From JANXVY01 sp031365425 (GTDB lineage: Bacteria; Pseudomonadota; Alphaproteobacteria; Rhizobiales; Hyphomicrobiaceae): a stretch of 42,174 nt of DNA. Positions 8,998-16,828 of this stretch are shown piece by piece; the first letter of the stretch is position 1, and the number at the start of each line of letters is the position of its first letter. Position numbers and translations under genes: made by a program. The stretch spans positions 1 to 42,174 of the forward strand of contig JANLYB010000297.1 of NCBI GenBank assembly GCA_031365425.1, given 5' to 3'. Below the pieces are notes generated by a model. That model was not told the origin of the DNA and ran no database searches. It saw only the letters and a program-made list of their open reading frames with translations.

Positions 8998-10137
8998 CTA
9001 AGGTTTGTGTTCATTCAATAGCTTCGGCCAAACCACTTCGAACGTGGCGCCGCGCTGGCCAGATGCCACCGGCAACAGCCGGATCGACCCGCCGATGTTC
9101 TCGATGGTCCGTTCAACCAGTGCGAGCCCCATGCCGATACCGGCTGAGGCAGCGGCATCGCCTGCGACCAGAGTGCGAAACGGCAGGAAGATCGCCTGAC
9201 GGTGCTCAGGCGCGATGCCTGGACCGTTGTCGGACACAGTGATGAGCAACGCGCCGGGCGTATCGCGTGCCGCCATCGTGACGGTGCCGCTTGGGCGGTC
9301 GTGGTGCTTGATCGCGTTATCCGCGAGGTTGCGCAGCACAAGGTCGAGGGGCGCTTTCAACGTTTCGATTTCCGGCCAGTCACCATTAACGACAATGCGG
9401 AAGCCATCTTCGAGCGGGAGTGAATTAGCAATGGACGTTACGAGGGCCTTCGTGTCCACCGGCTCCAGCGCGCGCGATTTGCGGCCGATGCTCGAATAGT
9501 CCAACAGCGCATTGAGCATCGACGACATGCGTTTGGACTGCGACCGGATCCAGGCAAGCTTGGTGCGGGCGTCGTCGAGGCGGTTCTCCGCCAATGTCGC
9601 TTCGAGGTCATCGGTCATATAGTGCAACGCGCGCATCGGCGCTTTCAGATCGTGGGAAATGATGGCTGCGAAATCTTCCAAGTCGCGATTGGCGCGGGCC
9701 AATTCCTCGGATTTTGCTTTGATCTCGGCTTCCGCCATGAGCCGCGCGCGGACGTGGCGCAACAGCTCGATTTCGAGTGCCGCGTCCAGAGACGCACGGG
9801 CGACGAGCAGCAGATAGCAGGACTGTTCTGGCGACCAGAACAGGGAAAGGTTGTAGCGCTCCTGCGTGTCGCCGCCGCTGTGGATCACAACGCCGGGTAG
9901 TTCGATCGAGGCGGACGGATTATTTTGCAGATCCAGAATGTCGGCTTCGGACCCGATGAAGGGGATCACGCTGTCGATGATTGGCTGGCCGACTGCGATA
10001 AAATCGGCCTTGGCCCCATAGCGGTCGCTGACGACGAGACCGGCATCGATCCACGCCAAGCCGTAAACGCTGCGGCTGGCGATGAAGCGGCCAGCTGCGA
10101 TCATGGCTCTTTGGCCTGCGGGCGTTTCAATGTCCAC
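8998..10137 (-). CDS. PAS-domain histidine kinase, cytoplasmic
   Basis: 379-residue soluble kinase with no membrane segment. Residues 15-115 look like a PAS-type sensor (SVYGLAWIDAGLVVSDRYG). A helical linker (~115-155) leads to a phytochrome-type H-box, AAIISHDLKAPMRAL, with H162 as phosphoacceptor. The ATPase core has the N-box LRNLADNAIKH, the G1 box DNGPGIAP and the G2 box GIGMGLALVE. The start codon lies inside the 3' end of the small GTPase gene (11-nt overlap), so the two are translationally coupled. M12 is a possible later start. Since the kinase is cytosolic, its input must come from a partner or ligand, and the adjacent GTPase is the obvious candidate (inference). Confidence 0.88.
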   Translation of the reverse strand: MDIETPAGQRAMIAAGRFIASRSVYGLAWIDAGLVVSDRYGAKADFIAVGQPIIDSVIPFIGSEADILDLQNNPSASIELPGVVIHSGGDTQERYNLSLFWSPEQSCYLLLVARASLDAALEIELLRHVRARLMAEAEIKAKSEELARANRDLEDFAAIISHDLKAPMRALHYMTDDLEATLAENRLDDARTKLAWIRSQSKRMSSMLNALLDYSSIGRKSRALEPVDTKALVTSIANSLPLEDGFRIVVNGDWPEIETLKAPLDLVLRNLADNAIKHHDRPSGTVTMAARDTPGALLITVSDNGPGIAPEHRQAIFLPFRTLVAGDAAASAGIGMGLALVERTIENIGGSIRLLPVASGQRGATFEVVWPKLLNEHKP

Positions 10138-10654
10138 GGCGGAGGATGGCCTTTGCGGTTGCGATGAAGGCTTGTTCTACGTGCGCGCCCGACATGGCGC
10201 TGGTCTTGATCGACGGGATCGGCCCCAACTCGGCGATCTGCGGTGATATCAAACGGCCTTCGACATCGGTGCCGGTGGCGGGATCTGCGAGGTCGTCCTT
10301 GTTCAGCACGAAATGGATCGCGCGGCCTGGGAGAACTTCGGCAAAGCCGCGTGCCAAGCGGAGCATGCTGTCGATGGTATCGGGGCGCGACTGGTCGCCG
10401 ACGATCACGGCGGCGGCGGCCTGTTTGATGTACACATGGCGAAAAATGGCGTCTCCGAAGTTGCCGTCAGTGTCCCACAGGATGAGCGACACCGGCTCGC
10501 CCAGCGCGGAAGCCGCAATGTCGTAGCGATAGACCTCGACGCCAATCGTCGGCTTGTATTCGCGGCTGAATTTGTCGAACACCAGACGGCGCGCGAGCGA
10601 GGATTTGCCCACGCCGATTTCACCCAGCAGCATCACTTTGCGGGCACGGCTCAT
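10127..10654 (-). CDS. Ras/Rab-like small GTPase
   Basis: 175-residue single-domain GTPase of the Ras/MglA class. G1 is GEIGVGKS (residues 11-18), G2 is Thr36 in YKPTIGVEVY, G3 is WDTDGN (D61-x-x-G64), G4 is NKDD (118-121) and G5 is TSA (151-153). All nucleotide-binding motifs are present. The position of the catalytic Gln in Ras (DTAGQ) is Asn65 here, which predicts slow intrinsic hydrolysis and dependence on a partner. It has no lipid-attachment Cys or membrane segment. It starts one base before the stop codon of the OmpA-domain gene begins and overlaps the kinase by 11 nt. Bacterial GTPases of this class usually act with Roadblock/LC7 regulators; see the upstream gene. Confidence 0.9.
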   Translation of the reverse strand: MSRARKVMLLGEIGVGKSSLARRLVFDKFSREYKPTIGVEVYRYDIAASALGEPVSLILWDTDGNFGDAIFRHVYIKQAAAAVIVGDQSRPDTIDSMLRLARGFAEVLPGRAIHFVLNKDDLADPATGTDVEGRLISPQIAELGPIPSIKTSAMSGAHVEQAFIATAKAILRRGH

Positions 10655-12712
10655 TCAGCGGTTGCCTTCGCCGTTAAAGCCAACCTCGAATTCGACACGG
10701 CGGTTGGCGCTGCCGACGCCGTTGGCCGGACTGACGTTCGTTTCCAACGAAATCCGGTTAAGCGCGACAATACGATTTTGCGGCACGCCGCGTGCGACCA
10801 GTGCGGCCACGACGGTTTCAGCGCGCGATTTTGAGATAGTGAGATTCTTGGCCGGGGTGCCTTGATCGTCGGTATAGCCGACGACACGCAGGAACAAGGC
10901 GTCGGGGCGCATCAAGCGGACGATCTCATCCAGCACGCGGGCAGCCTGGGACTCGTCGCGGAAGGATGCGTTTTCGTTGAAAAAGATGGCGTTCGACCGG
11001 GCATACCTCTCCAACTGCTCGCGGGGCGTCATGACCGGGGGGGGAATGGCCGCGATGGCCGCGCGCAGCCGAGCCGCCTCGTCATCCAGCTTGCGCTTCA
11101 GCGCACTCAGTTCGACGTAGCCAAGGGCAGCATTCATGGCCGCGTTGGCGGCATCGACAAGCGTGACGGTATCGCTGGAGGTGGCGCCATCGTCGAGGTT
11201 CGTCGCGTTCGCTGCGGGTTTCAAGCCCGACAGCGACAGCGCTTTGATGCTAGACGCAAGAGCCTGAATATGCTGGGGCACTGCGGCCAGCACCTCAGGC
11301 GGGGTGTCATCGATCAGCGTTTTGTTTAAGGTACTGGCCTCATTGACCAGCGTAGATATTGCGGTCTTGTCGGCTGCGACCGCCACGGCACCGGCTTCGC
11401 GCAATATGCCGGTTGTACGCGCCAACATGCGGGATGCGCGCTCCTGATTTTGCTTGGCGACCTGCTCTTGAACTTTGGCTTCGAAGGTGCGCTGATCTTG
11501 TTTCAGCTCGTTGAGGAGCGGACGTACGTCGGCGCTTTGTACGGGCACCGGGCTGACGCGATCATTTATGCCGACGCCGGGTAGCGCGTCGCGCAGCTTT
11601 GCGATGAGCGAGACTTTCACGGCATCGTTGGGGGCGAGGCCGGAGATGGTCAGTAGATTGCCACGTTCGGACGCTTTGATTTCGTTGGGGTAGCCGTTCA
11701 TTTCAGAGATGCTGTTCAGCGTCGCCCGCGCGACCGATTCGGTATGGCTCAGGCGATAGTCGACGAAGATGCTCCACGCGAGCCAGCCCGCAAGCGGCAG
11801 GCCGATCAACACCGCCAGCAGCGTCAGCGGCCGCACACCGCGGCGCAAACTGTCATGACGCGGATGGAGACTGCTCAGGCGGGTTTCGAGATGGGACGCC
11901 AGTTCCTGGAGCAAGGGCGCCGTCTTTGCTGCCTCTGCACCGGATTGGGTGTCGGCATTCAGGGCCGCGTCGTGCCGATCTACAAGGTTCAAAAACTCCT
12001 CGTCGAAAGCTTGCTCGGCACCGGCAGGCGCTGTGCCTGAACATTTGGCCGCCAGAAGGTAGGACGGCGACACCCGCAGATAAACGCGCGCGTCGCCCAG
12101 ATCGATCTGACGCAGCGCCGACCCCTCGGCCTTGAAGGCTTGCGAGGTGAACTCGTTGATACTGGTCAGCACGCCACCCATGACGTGATCAAGATTGGAG
12201 CGGCCCTCACCCTGCGGCCAGCGGGCAACCAGTTCGCCCGTCGCGCGGCGGATAAGGAATACATCCTCCACCTTGAGGCGCTGGCTGTCGGCCAAAGCAA
12301 GCTCGCCAACCGAGCGGCCCGTGAGCAGGGAATTCAGGCGCAGCATGAACGGGTTGGCGGAGAGCTTGCGGTTGATTTCGTTGATGAGGTCTTTTATGGC
12401 GCTCGCCACATAAGCTTTCACCATGCGACCGGTGGCTGGATACAGCGCCTCCACCAGATCGTCGGTCGAGTTGTGGATCTCGGTTTTGACGGTTTTGACG
12501 ATGAGGGGCGCTATTGCAGAGGCCACCTGATCGTGGCGCTCGACCTCGGCCTCGCGCAACGCGCCATCGAGCACCTTGGCGACACTGGCCTGGAAGCGCT
12601 CGTTGGTGCCCGCCCGATCAAAGACGGATTCGATACGCTTCGTCAGCGCCGCAATCGCTTCGCTTTCAGGCTCAAACAGCAACTGTTTCAGTTTGTCGAC
12701 AGACTGGGACAT
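10655..12712 (-). CDS. Membrane-anchored OmpA-family protein with large cytoplasmic domain (possible Roadblock-like)
   Basis: 685 residues. Order: helical N-terminus (1-140); an alpha/beta domain (~146-250) with the pattern VEDVFLIRRATGELVARW, helix, then ALRQIDLGDARVYLRV / YLLAAKCSG and a final helix, which resembles Roadblock/LC7 folds by eye; one membrane segment (LTLLAVLIGLPLAGWLAWSI, 297-316); a BON-like segment (325-390); a helical region (395-555); and an OmpA peptidoglycan-binding domain (565-680: VVGYTDDQGTPAKNLTISKS ... NRRVEFEV). The OmpA part is thus periplasmic and the N-terminal part cytoplasmic. ATG 12712 begins MSQSVDKLKQLL; the longer frame upstream is unlike protein. The stop abuts the GTPase start, which implies an operon. 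The Roadblock assignment is inference. Confidence 0.85.
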   Translation of the reverse strand: MSQSVDKLKQLLFEPESEAIAALTKRIESVFDRAGTNERFQASVAKVLDGALREAEVERHDQVASAIAPLIVKTVKTEIHNSTDDLVEALYPATGRMVKAYVASAIKDLINEINRKLSANPFMLRLNSLLTGRSVGELALADSQRLKVEDVFLIRRATGELVARWPQGEGRSNLDHVMGGVLTSINEFTSQAFKAEGSALRQIDLGDARVYLRVSPSYLLAAKCSGTAPAGAEQAFDEEFLNLVDRHDAALNADTQSGAEAAKTAPLLQELASHLETRLSSLHPRHDSLRRGVRPLTLLAVLIGLPLAGWLAWSIFVDYRLSHTESVARATLNSISEMNGYPNEIKASERGNLLTISGLAPNDAVKVSLIAKLRDALPGVGINDRVSPVPVQSADVRPLLNELKQDQRTFEAKVQEQVAKQNQERASRMLARTTGILREAGAVAVAADKTAISTLVNEASTLNKTLIDDTPPEVLAAVPQHIQALASSIKALSLSGLKPAANATNLDDGATSSDTVTLVDAANAAMNAALGYVELSALKRKLDDEAARLRAAIAAIPPPVMTPREQLERYARSNAIFFNENASFRDESQAARVLDEIVRLMRPDALFLRVVGYTDDQGTPAKNLTISKSRAETVVAALVARGVPQNRIVALNRISLETNVSPANGVGSANRRVEFEVGFNGEGNR

Positions 12713-12856
12713 CACAAACCACAAGACCCCAATTGATTGACTCGCGCAACTTTTTGCTGCGAAAGTAATGACTTGAACGAGGTCATCACTTTCCGATCCG
12801 GCGCTCGCCAACGCCTCTTTGGCGCTTGCGCCAGCGAGGGCTGGCGGCCAGGGGCT

Positions 12857-13171
12857 CTAGCGCGGAATGGAGCGGATTTTGTCGCCGAGGTCGGCGACAT
12901 ACTTCGAGAGTTCATCGAAAGCGGCGCGGCGATCGACCGTGTGGTCGGCCGCGAGGCTATCGACACGCTGGTTCAGCAGTGTCAGGCGCTGGCTCAGGCC
13001 ATTTTCCAGGTCACGGACCCGGTTTTCGAGCGCCATCATGCGGGCCTGGGTTTCACGAATGAAATCGCCCACCAGCAAATCGCGAATTTGCATCATTTTT
13101 TCATCGGCGAGTTCACGGGCGGGAATCGCGTTGCGCAATTCGTTCAAGGTGGGCGCATTCATGACAATCAC
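12857..13171 (-). CDS. Small coiled-coil protein upstream of the OmpA/GTPase genes
   Basis: 104-residue, cysteine-free protein. After about 20 residues (LNELRNAIPARELADEK) it is mostly heptad-rich helix (MMALENRVRDLENGLSQRL, LLNQRVDSLAADH, LSKYVADLGDKIRSIP), so a dimeric or trimeric coiled coil is likely. There is no signal peptide or membrane segment. A GTG at 13171 has GAG at 6-nt spacing; ATG 13162 is the alternative. It ends 144 nt before the OmpA-domain gene, on the same strand, and is probably part of that operon. Not recognised as a named family. Confidence 0.72.
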   Translation of the reverse strand: MIVMNAPTLNELRNAIPARELADEKMMQIRDLLVGDFIRETQARMMALENRVRDLENGLSQRLTLLNQRVDSLAADHTVDRRAAFDELSKYVADLGDKIRSIPR

Positions 13172-13306
13172 ACTTTACTCAAGATCACACGTCTCAACAC
13201 AACCGGGAGTTGCTTAACATAGATATCTTTACGAACCGTAATGCATGGGTCGCCGCAGAGCAAATGCGACGCGGGGTGAGCAAATTCTCACCCGCACGGT
13301 CTTGAA

Positions 13307-13327
13307 TGGCCGGGTCAAGCCCGGCCA
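13307..13327. repeat. 21-bp palindrome, copy A
   Basis: TGGCCGGG / CCCGGCCA arms (8 bp) around TCAAG. An identical 21-base copy lies at 22798-22818. It sits just past the 3' end of the DUF2853 gene. Short extragenic palindromes of this type are common in rhizobial genomes. Confidence 0.75.
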
Positions 13328-13346
13328 CGGTGGTTGGGATATGCCC

Positions 13347-13670
13347 TCACTTCACCAGCGAGGCGAGCTTGCCGTATTTTTCGGCCAGCAGGTAATAAAA
13401 TGCCACGCGGTCCTTGTTGTGGTCCGCTTTCATGCGGTTGCAGATGTCGCCGATTGCTTTGTCGAGCGTCTTGTCGTCGTCGGTCAGGGCGAGCTTCTTC
13501 TTCAGCCAGCTGTCGCGAACGCGCGCCAGCTCGTCCTTGCTTGAGCATGAGACGAGCGACGCGTCGGCGCTCTTCAAGGCGATGCCGAGGTGCTTGATGA
13601 TGGCCGCGACTGCCTTTTCGTCGGCGGCGGGCACGTATTTCTTCACTTCGGCCAGATGATCCTTCGCCAT
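13347..13670 (-). CDS. DUF2853 family protein
   Basis: 107-residue cytoplasmic, mainly helical protein that matches the DUF2853 pattern: MAKDHLAEVKKYVPAADEKA, VAAIIKHLGIALKSADASLV, RVRDSWLKKKLAL, then a Lys/Asp-rich helix pair ending AFYYLLAEKYGKLASL. The family is widespread in Alphaproteobacteria, has a solved structure and no assigned function. ATG 13670 begins the expected N-terminus, with GGGAAG about 7 nt upstream. It is the first of the minus-strand genes that lead into the coiled-coil/OmpA block, but 175 nt and two hairpins separate them, so co-transcription is doubtful. Confidence 0.83.
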   Translation of the reverse strand: MAKDHLAEVKKYVPAADEKAVAAIIKHLGIALKSADASLVSCSSKDELARVRDSWLKKKLALTDDDKTLDKAIGDICNRMKADHNKDRVAFYYLLAEKYGKLASLVK

Positions 13671-13776
13671 GTCATCGCTTCCCTTCGTTGTTGGCAGACC
13701 GCGTCAATTTGGCACGCTATAACAGGGCCGTCGTCGGATGAAAAGCCTAAACGGTTCGACCGCGTCCCGTCAAATC

Positions 13777-14787
13777 CTACTGTGCCTGCATGAACGACAT
13801 GTAACTCGCGTTCAGTTTGGCGGCAGACGGGCTGTCGCTGGCGACCTGGGCCACCACGGCACGGGCGACGGTCTGGATGGAGGCGGCCAGACCTTGCGGC
13901 ACGGGGTTGACCCCGATGGCATACGTCTGCCGGATTGCTTGGCGGTTCAAAGCCTCGCAGGTGCGATTCGCCGTTAAGGATTCGCGATAGTTTTCCTGCG
14001 CGGCGGACGAGATGGCCCCGCGTTCTGCCGGGCTCATGGCGTTCCACATGTCAAGGCGGACGGTCAACGCCCCTGCATGTCCGTGCGGGGCGAAGGCATT
14101 GGTACTGGCAAAGCGGGCCGCCTGAAAGAGGCCTTGAGCCATTGCGTCTGGCACGTTGGCCTCAATCGCTGCGACTTGCCCGGACGCTAGAAGATCTCGT
14201 GGAGTACCGGGTACAATGCGCCACGGCTCAGCCCCTAGTCCAGCCGCGACGTGGCAGCCTAAGCCGGTAGCTAGGACATACTTTCCGGCAAAGTCAGCCG
14301 CCGTCTGCAGCGGTTGCGCCGACCATAGGAACGTCTCACCGCCGTGCGCTGCGATCAAGACTTTCAGGCCGTGCGTGGCTGCGAGCTCATCGAGGGCCGC
14401 TTGGCCGCCTGCGGTCGTCAGCCAGATATCGACGGCGCCGCCGCCGAGGGCCGCGCCGCCGGGCAGGCCGGTGGCAAAGGCAAAGGCGCGGTCGATCTCG
14501 GTCAGTTGCGAGGCGCCCAGGAATTTCAGTCCAACAGCTTTCACGTTGACGGGATCGGCGACCGAGACGGCGTAGCTGTTGCCGCTTGCCTGCTCGATAC
14601 GGCGGGCGAGTTCACGGGCTTGGCCGACGTCCCAGCTGACGTTATCGGCACCGGCGACTGTCAGCGTGAGGGGGCAGGCCGCCGAAGCTCGAAGCGATTG
14701 AGCCGGCGCGCGTGTTAGCGGATTGCCGAGCGCGGCGCTGGCGACCACTGCGCTCCCCGTTGCCAACAGAAAATCACGGCGGTCCAT
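13777..14787 (-). CDS. Tat-exported TRAP-like (DctP-type) substrate-binding protein
   Basis: 336 residues beginning with a twin-arginine signal (MDRRDFLLATGSAVVASAAL). The mature part resembles DctP-type TRAP binding proteins: LTLTVAGADNVSWDVGQARE, LARRIEQASGNSY, a central ATGLGCHVAAGLGAEPWRIV, and a C-terminal helix rich region with MSPAERGAISSAAQENYRES. Start ATG 14787 has GGGAG at 7-nt spacing; earlier in-frame ATGs at 14829 and 14856 lack a site. No DctQ or DctM membrane partners are next to it, so it is an orphan binding protein or uses a distant transporter. Ligand unknown; organic acids are usual for the family. Confidence 0.75.
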   Translation of the reverse strand: MDRRDFLLATGSAVVASAALGNPLTRAPAQSLRASAACPLTLTVAGADNVSWDVGQARELARRIEQASGNSYAVSVADPVNVKAVGLKFLGASQLTEIDRAFAFATGLPGGAALGGGAVDIWLTTAGGQAALDELAATHGLKVLIAAHGGETFLWSAQPLQTAADFAGKYVLATGLGCHVAAGLGAEPWRIVPGTPRDLLASGQVAAIEANVPDAMAQGLFQAARFASTNAFAPHGHAGALTVRLDMWNAMSPAERGAISSAAQENYRESLTANRTCEALNRQAIRQTYAIGVNPVPQGLAASIQTVARAVVAQVASDSPSAAKLNASYMSFMQAQ

Positions 14788-14977
14788 GGCGGCACTCCCT
14801 GAGGGTTTTCCGACTGTCTCCTGGGCCATATGACGCCATCCGCGCAGGAATGACAATTAGGTGGTTTAGCGTTGCGCTGTTGGTCTTTTTGCGTTGCGCG
14901 CCGTGCAACAGCACGCAGAGCGTGACTCCGCGCCGATCTGAAAGCTCGCCTGCGGCGAGGGAACCCCGCGCGCGGAA

Positions 14978-15397
14978 TTACTCCGCGTGGCTCATCATCC
15001 ACTTGATTGAATGGAAGAAGCCTTCGGGGCCCATGTAGCCGGCGGCGCGGCCGACTTCGCGGTTGGCTTTGACGAGCAGCACTGTCGGCACGGTCGTCAG
15101 AGGTCCCTCGGTCAGTTCGAGCTGTTTGGCTTCGGGCGTGTTGAGGTCGAGAAAGCGGACCGGCAGTTCCTTGGCTTCGGGCGAGGCGTTGAAGGCCGGC
15201 ATCACGTCGCGGCGAAGGATCTCACAATAGATGCAGCCTTCGACTTCGACGATGACAAGTTCATACGGACCGGCGGCCGGCGTCACGAGGGCATCGTTGC
15301 GGGCAGCGTCGACTCGTTGAGTAGGCGACACAATCACCGCCAGCGCCAGAAGGGAGGCGGCAACGCGGGACGATTTACGCGACAGAAGACGGGACAT
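14978..15397 (-). CDS. Periplasmic thioredoxin-fold protein (SoxS/SoxW-like)
   Basis: 139 residues with an N-terminal signal (SRVAASLLALAVIVSPTQRVDA). The thioredoxin-like domain contains the redox motif C-x-x-C in VEGCIYCEILRRDV, an FLDLNTPE strand, the cis-Pro in TTVPTVLLV, and ends GYMGPEGFFHSIKWMM. This matches small periplasmic thioredoxins related to SoxS/SoxW rather than DsbA. It probably reduces or isomerises disulfides of a specific partner. No sox genes are adjacent; upstream is the NicO/DUF1007 metal locus. Start ATG 15397 begins the signal peptide. Confidence 0.8.
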   Translation of the reverse strand: MSRLLSRKSSRVAASLLALAVIVSPTQRVDAARNDALVTPAAGPYELVIVEVEGCIYCEILRRDVMPAFNASPEAKELPVRFLDLNTPEAKQLELTEGPLTTVPTVLLVKANREVGRAAGYMGPEGFFHSIKWMMSHAE

Positions 15398-15552
15398 GGC
15401 ACCGATACGCTCACAACGCGGGAGGGTTACCCGCGCGTAAACTTTAGCTCAAGTGCGAGACAAAAATGAAAATACGCGGTCTGCTGGTAAACGCGCGTGC
15501 CGGTTTGGGACGGTGGTGGTCATTGATTACATCGCGGCACCATCCACTCGTA

Positions 15553-15648
15553 CTGTTTCCCCGGACAGTGCGCAGCACTGATCCGGGGCCTTTACCACAC
15601 TCAAATGGGTAAAGACCCCGGATCGGCAAAAGCCGTCCGGGGAAACAG
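15553..15648. repeat. Large imperfect palindrome (~96 bp) in intergenic DNA
   Basis: Outer arms CTGTTTCCCCGGAC (15553-15566) and GTCCGGGGAAACAG (15635-15648) match perfectly. Inner arms GATCCGGGGCCTTTACC (15580-15596) and GGTAAAGACCCCGGATC (15608-15624) match with one mismatch. The layout resembles the long intergenic palindromes of Bradyrhizobium-type genomes. It ends 11 nt after the NicO stop codon and might also act as that operon's terminator. Confidence 0.85.
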
Positions 15649-15658
15649 TGGAGGGAAA

Positions 15659-16828
15659 TTAGAACGGGGCAGGGCCGCGGAGGGCGACGAGAAAGCCTGC
15701 GGTGCCGAGCAGGATGACGAGAAGTGCGCCGCCTATACCGACGACCGATTCAAGGCGTCCGGCCCAGGCGCTTTCCTTGCCTGCGAGGCGCACCGCCAGG
15801 TCACGGGAGCCGACAGCCAAGGCTGCAAGCGCCGAGACGGTCAGCGCGGTGCCGAGCGACATCATGAAGGTGGCGAAGATACCTGCCCACAGGATGCCTT
15901 GGCTCAACGCGAAAAGGAGCACGAGGATCGCGCCGGTGCAGGGGCGGATGCCCACCGTCATGGCAAGTGCGATGGCTTTGCTCCAGACCCAGGGGCCTTG
16001 CAGCTGGGAGGGTTCGGGCATGTGGGCGTGGCCGCAGCTTGCGGAATGGACGTGTCCGTGATCGTCACCATGGGAGCAGCCTGGGCCGTGGACGTGAACC
16101 TTTTCCGGGGCTGGGAAAGCCACGCGCGGCGCGCTTTTGACTGGGGCATGATCGTGCCCGCAACCGGGGCCGTGGACGTGACCGGCGGACGCCAACTCGG
16201 CGGATGCGTGGTGGGACACGTGATCATGGGCGGAACTGCCCGCCAGCATCGGCTTGACTTGGCGATAGAGCAGCCAGACGCCGACGAGCGCAACGAGGGC
16301 CCAGCTTGCGATTTCGATCCAGGATTCGGCGGACTTCATCGTCAGACTGGTGGCCTTGAGAGCAAGTGCCAGAACCGCGACCATGAGTATCGCCGAACAG
16401 GCTTGGAAGAACGCCGACATGAACGACAGTGCTATTCCGCGGCGCATCGTCTGGCGGTTGGCCAGCACGTAAGACGAGATGACGGCCTTGCCGTGGCCGG
16501 GACCGGCTGCGTGGAGCACGCCGTACATGAAACTAATGAGGGCGAGCGAGAGGGCCGCCGCCATGGGGCTCGCGGTTTTCAGATCGCGCACGGCGGTCGC
16601 CATTTCGCGCTGATAATATTGCTGGGTTGCCATTACCCAACCCCAGACGCCATTCGAACCGACGGGTGCGGCGACGGTGTTGGACGACGCGACCGGTGCG
16701 GGCGCGGGGCCCACACCGAACGGGGATTTTTTCACTTCGGCTTGCGCCATCGCCAGCGACGTGACGACGAACAGCGCCGCCAGCGCCAAGACGACGCGCG
16801 CGGTCCACGTCTTCACGAATTGGTGCAT
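15659..16828 (-). CDS. NicO/RcnA-type Ni2+/Co2+ (or Zn2+) transporter
   Basis: 389-residue inner-membrane protein of the NicO superfamily. A signal-like first segment is followed by an extended region, then membrane segments carrying the motif HAAGPGHGKAVISSYVLANR and, late, GIRPCTGAILVLLFALSQGI, both typical of NicO. A long His-rich cytoplasmic or periplasmic loop (~210-275) holds repeats such as HVHGPGCGHDH and HGHVHSASCGHAHM, suited to binding divalent metal. ATG 16828 overlaps the DUF1007 gene by 16 nt. The family moves Ni/Co, but pairing with DUF1007 and the Zur-like operator upstream make zinc a good candidate (inference). Confidence 0.86.
   Translation of the reverse strand: MHQFVKTWTARVVLALAALFVVTSLAMAQAEVKKSPFGVGPAPAPVASSNTVAAPVGSNGVWGWVMATQQYYQREMATAVRDLKTASPMAAALSLALISFMYGVLHAAGPGHGKAVISSYVLANRQTMRRGIALSFMSAFFQACSAILMVAVLALALKATSLTMKSAESWIEIASWALVALVGVWLLYRQVKPMLAGSSAHDHVSHHASAELASAGHVHGPGCGHDHAPVKSAPRVAFPAPEKVHVHGPGCSHGDDHGHVHSASCGHAHMPEPSQLQGPWVWSKAIALAMTVGIRPCTGAILVLLFALSQGILWAGIFATFMMSLGTALTVSALAALAVGSRDLAVRLAGKESAWAGRLESVVGIGGALLVILLGTAGFLVALRGPAPF

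Noticed and set aside
12713..12856. Coding region between the OmpA and coiled-coil genes
   Set aside because: Frames here lack ribosome-binding sites and contain GC-rich inverted repeats; treated as intergenic.
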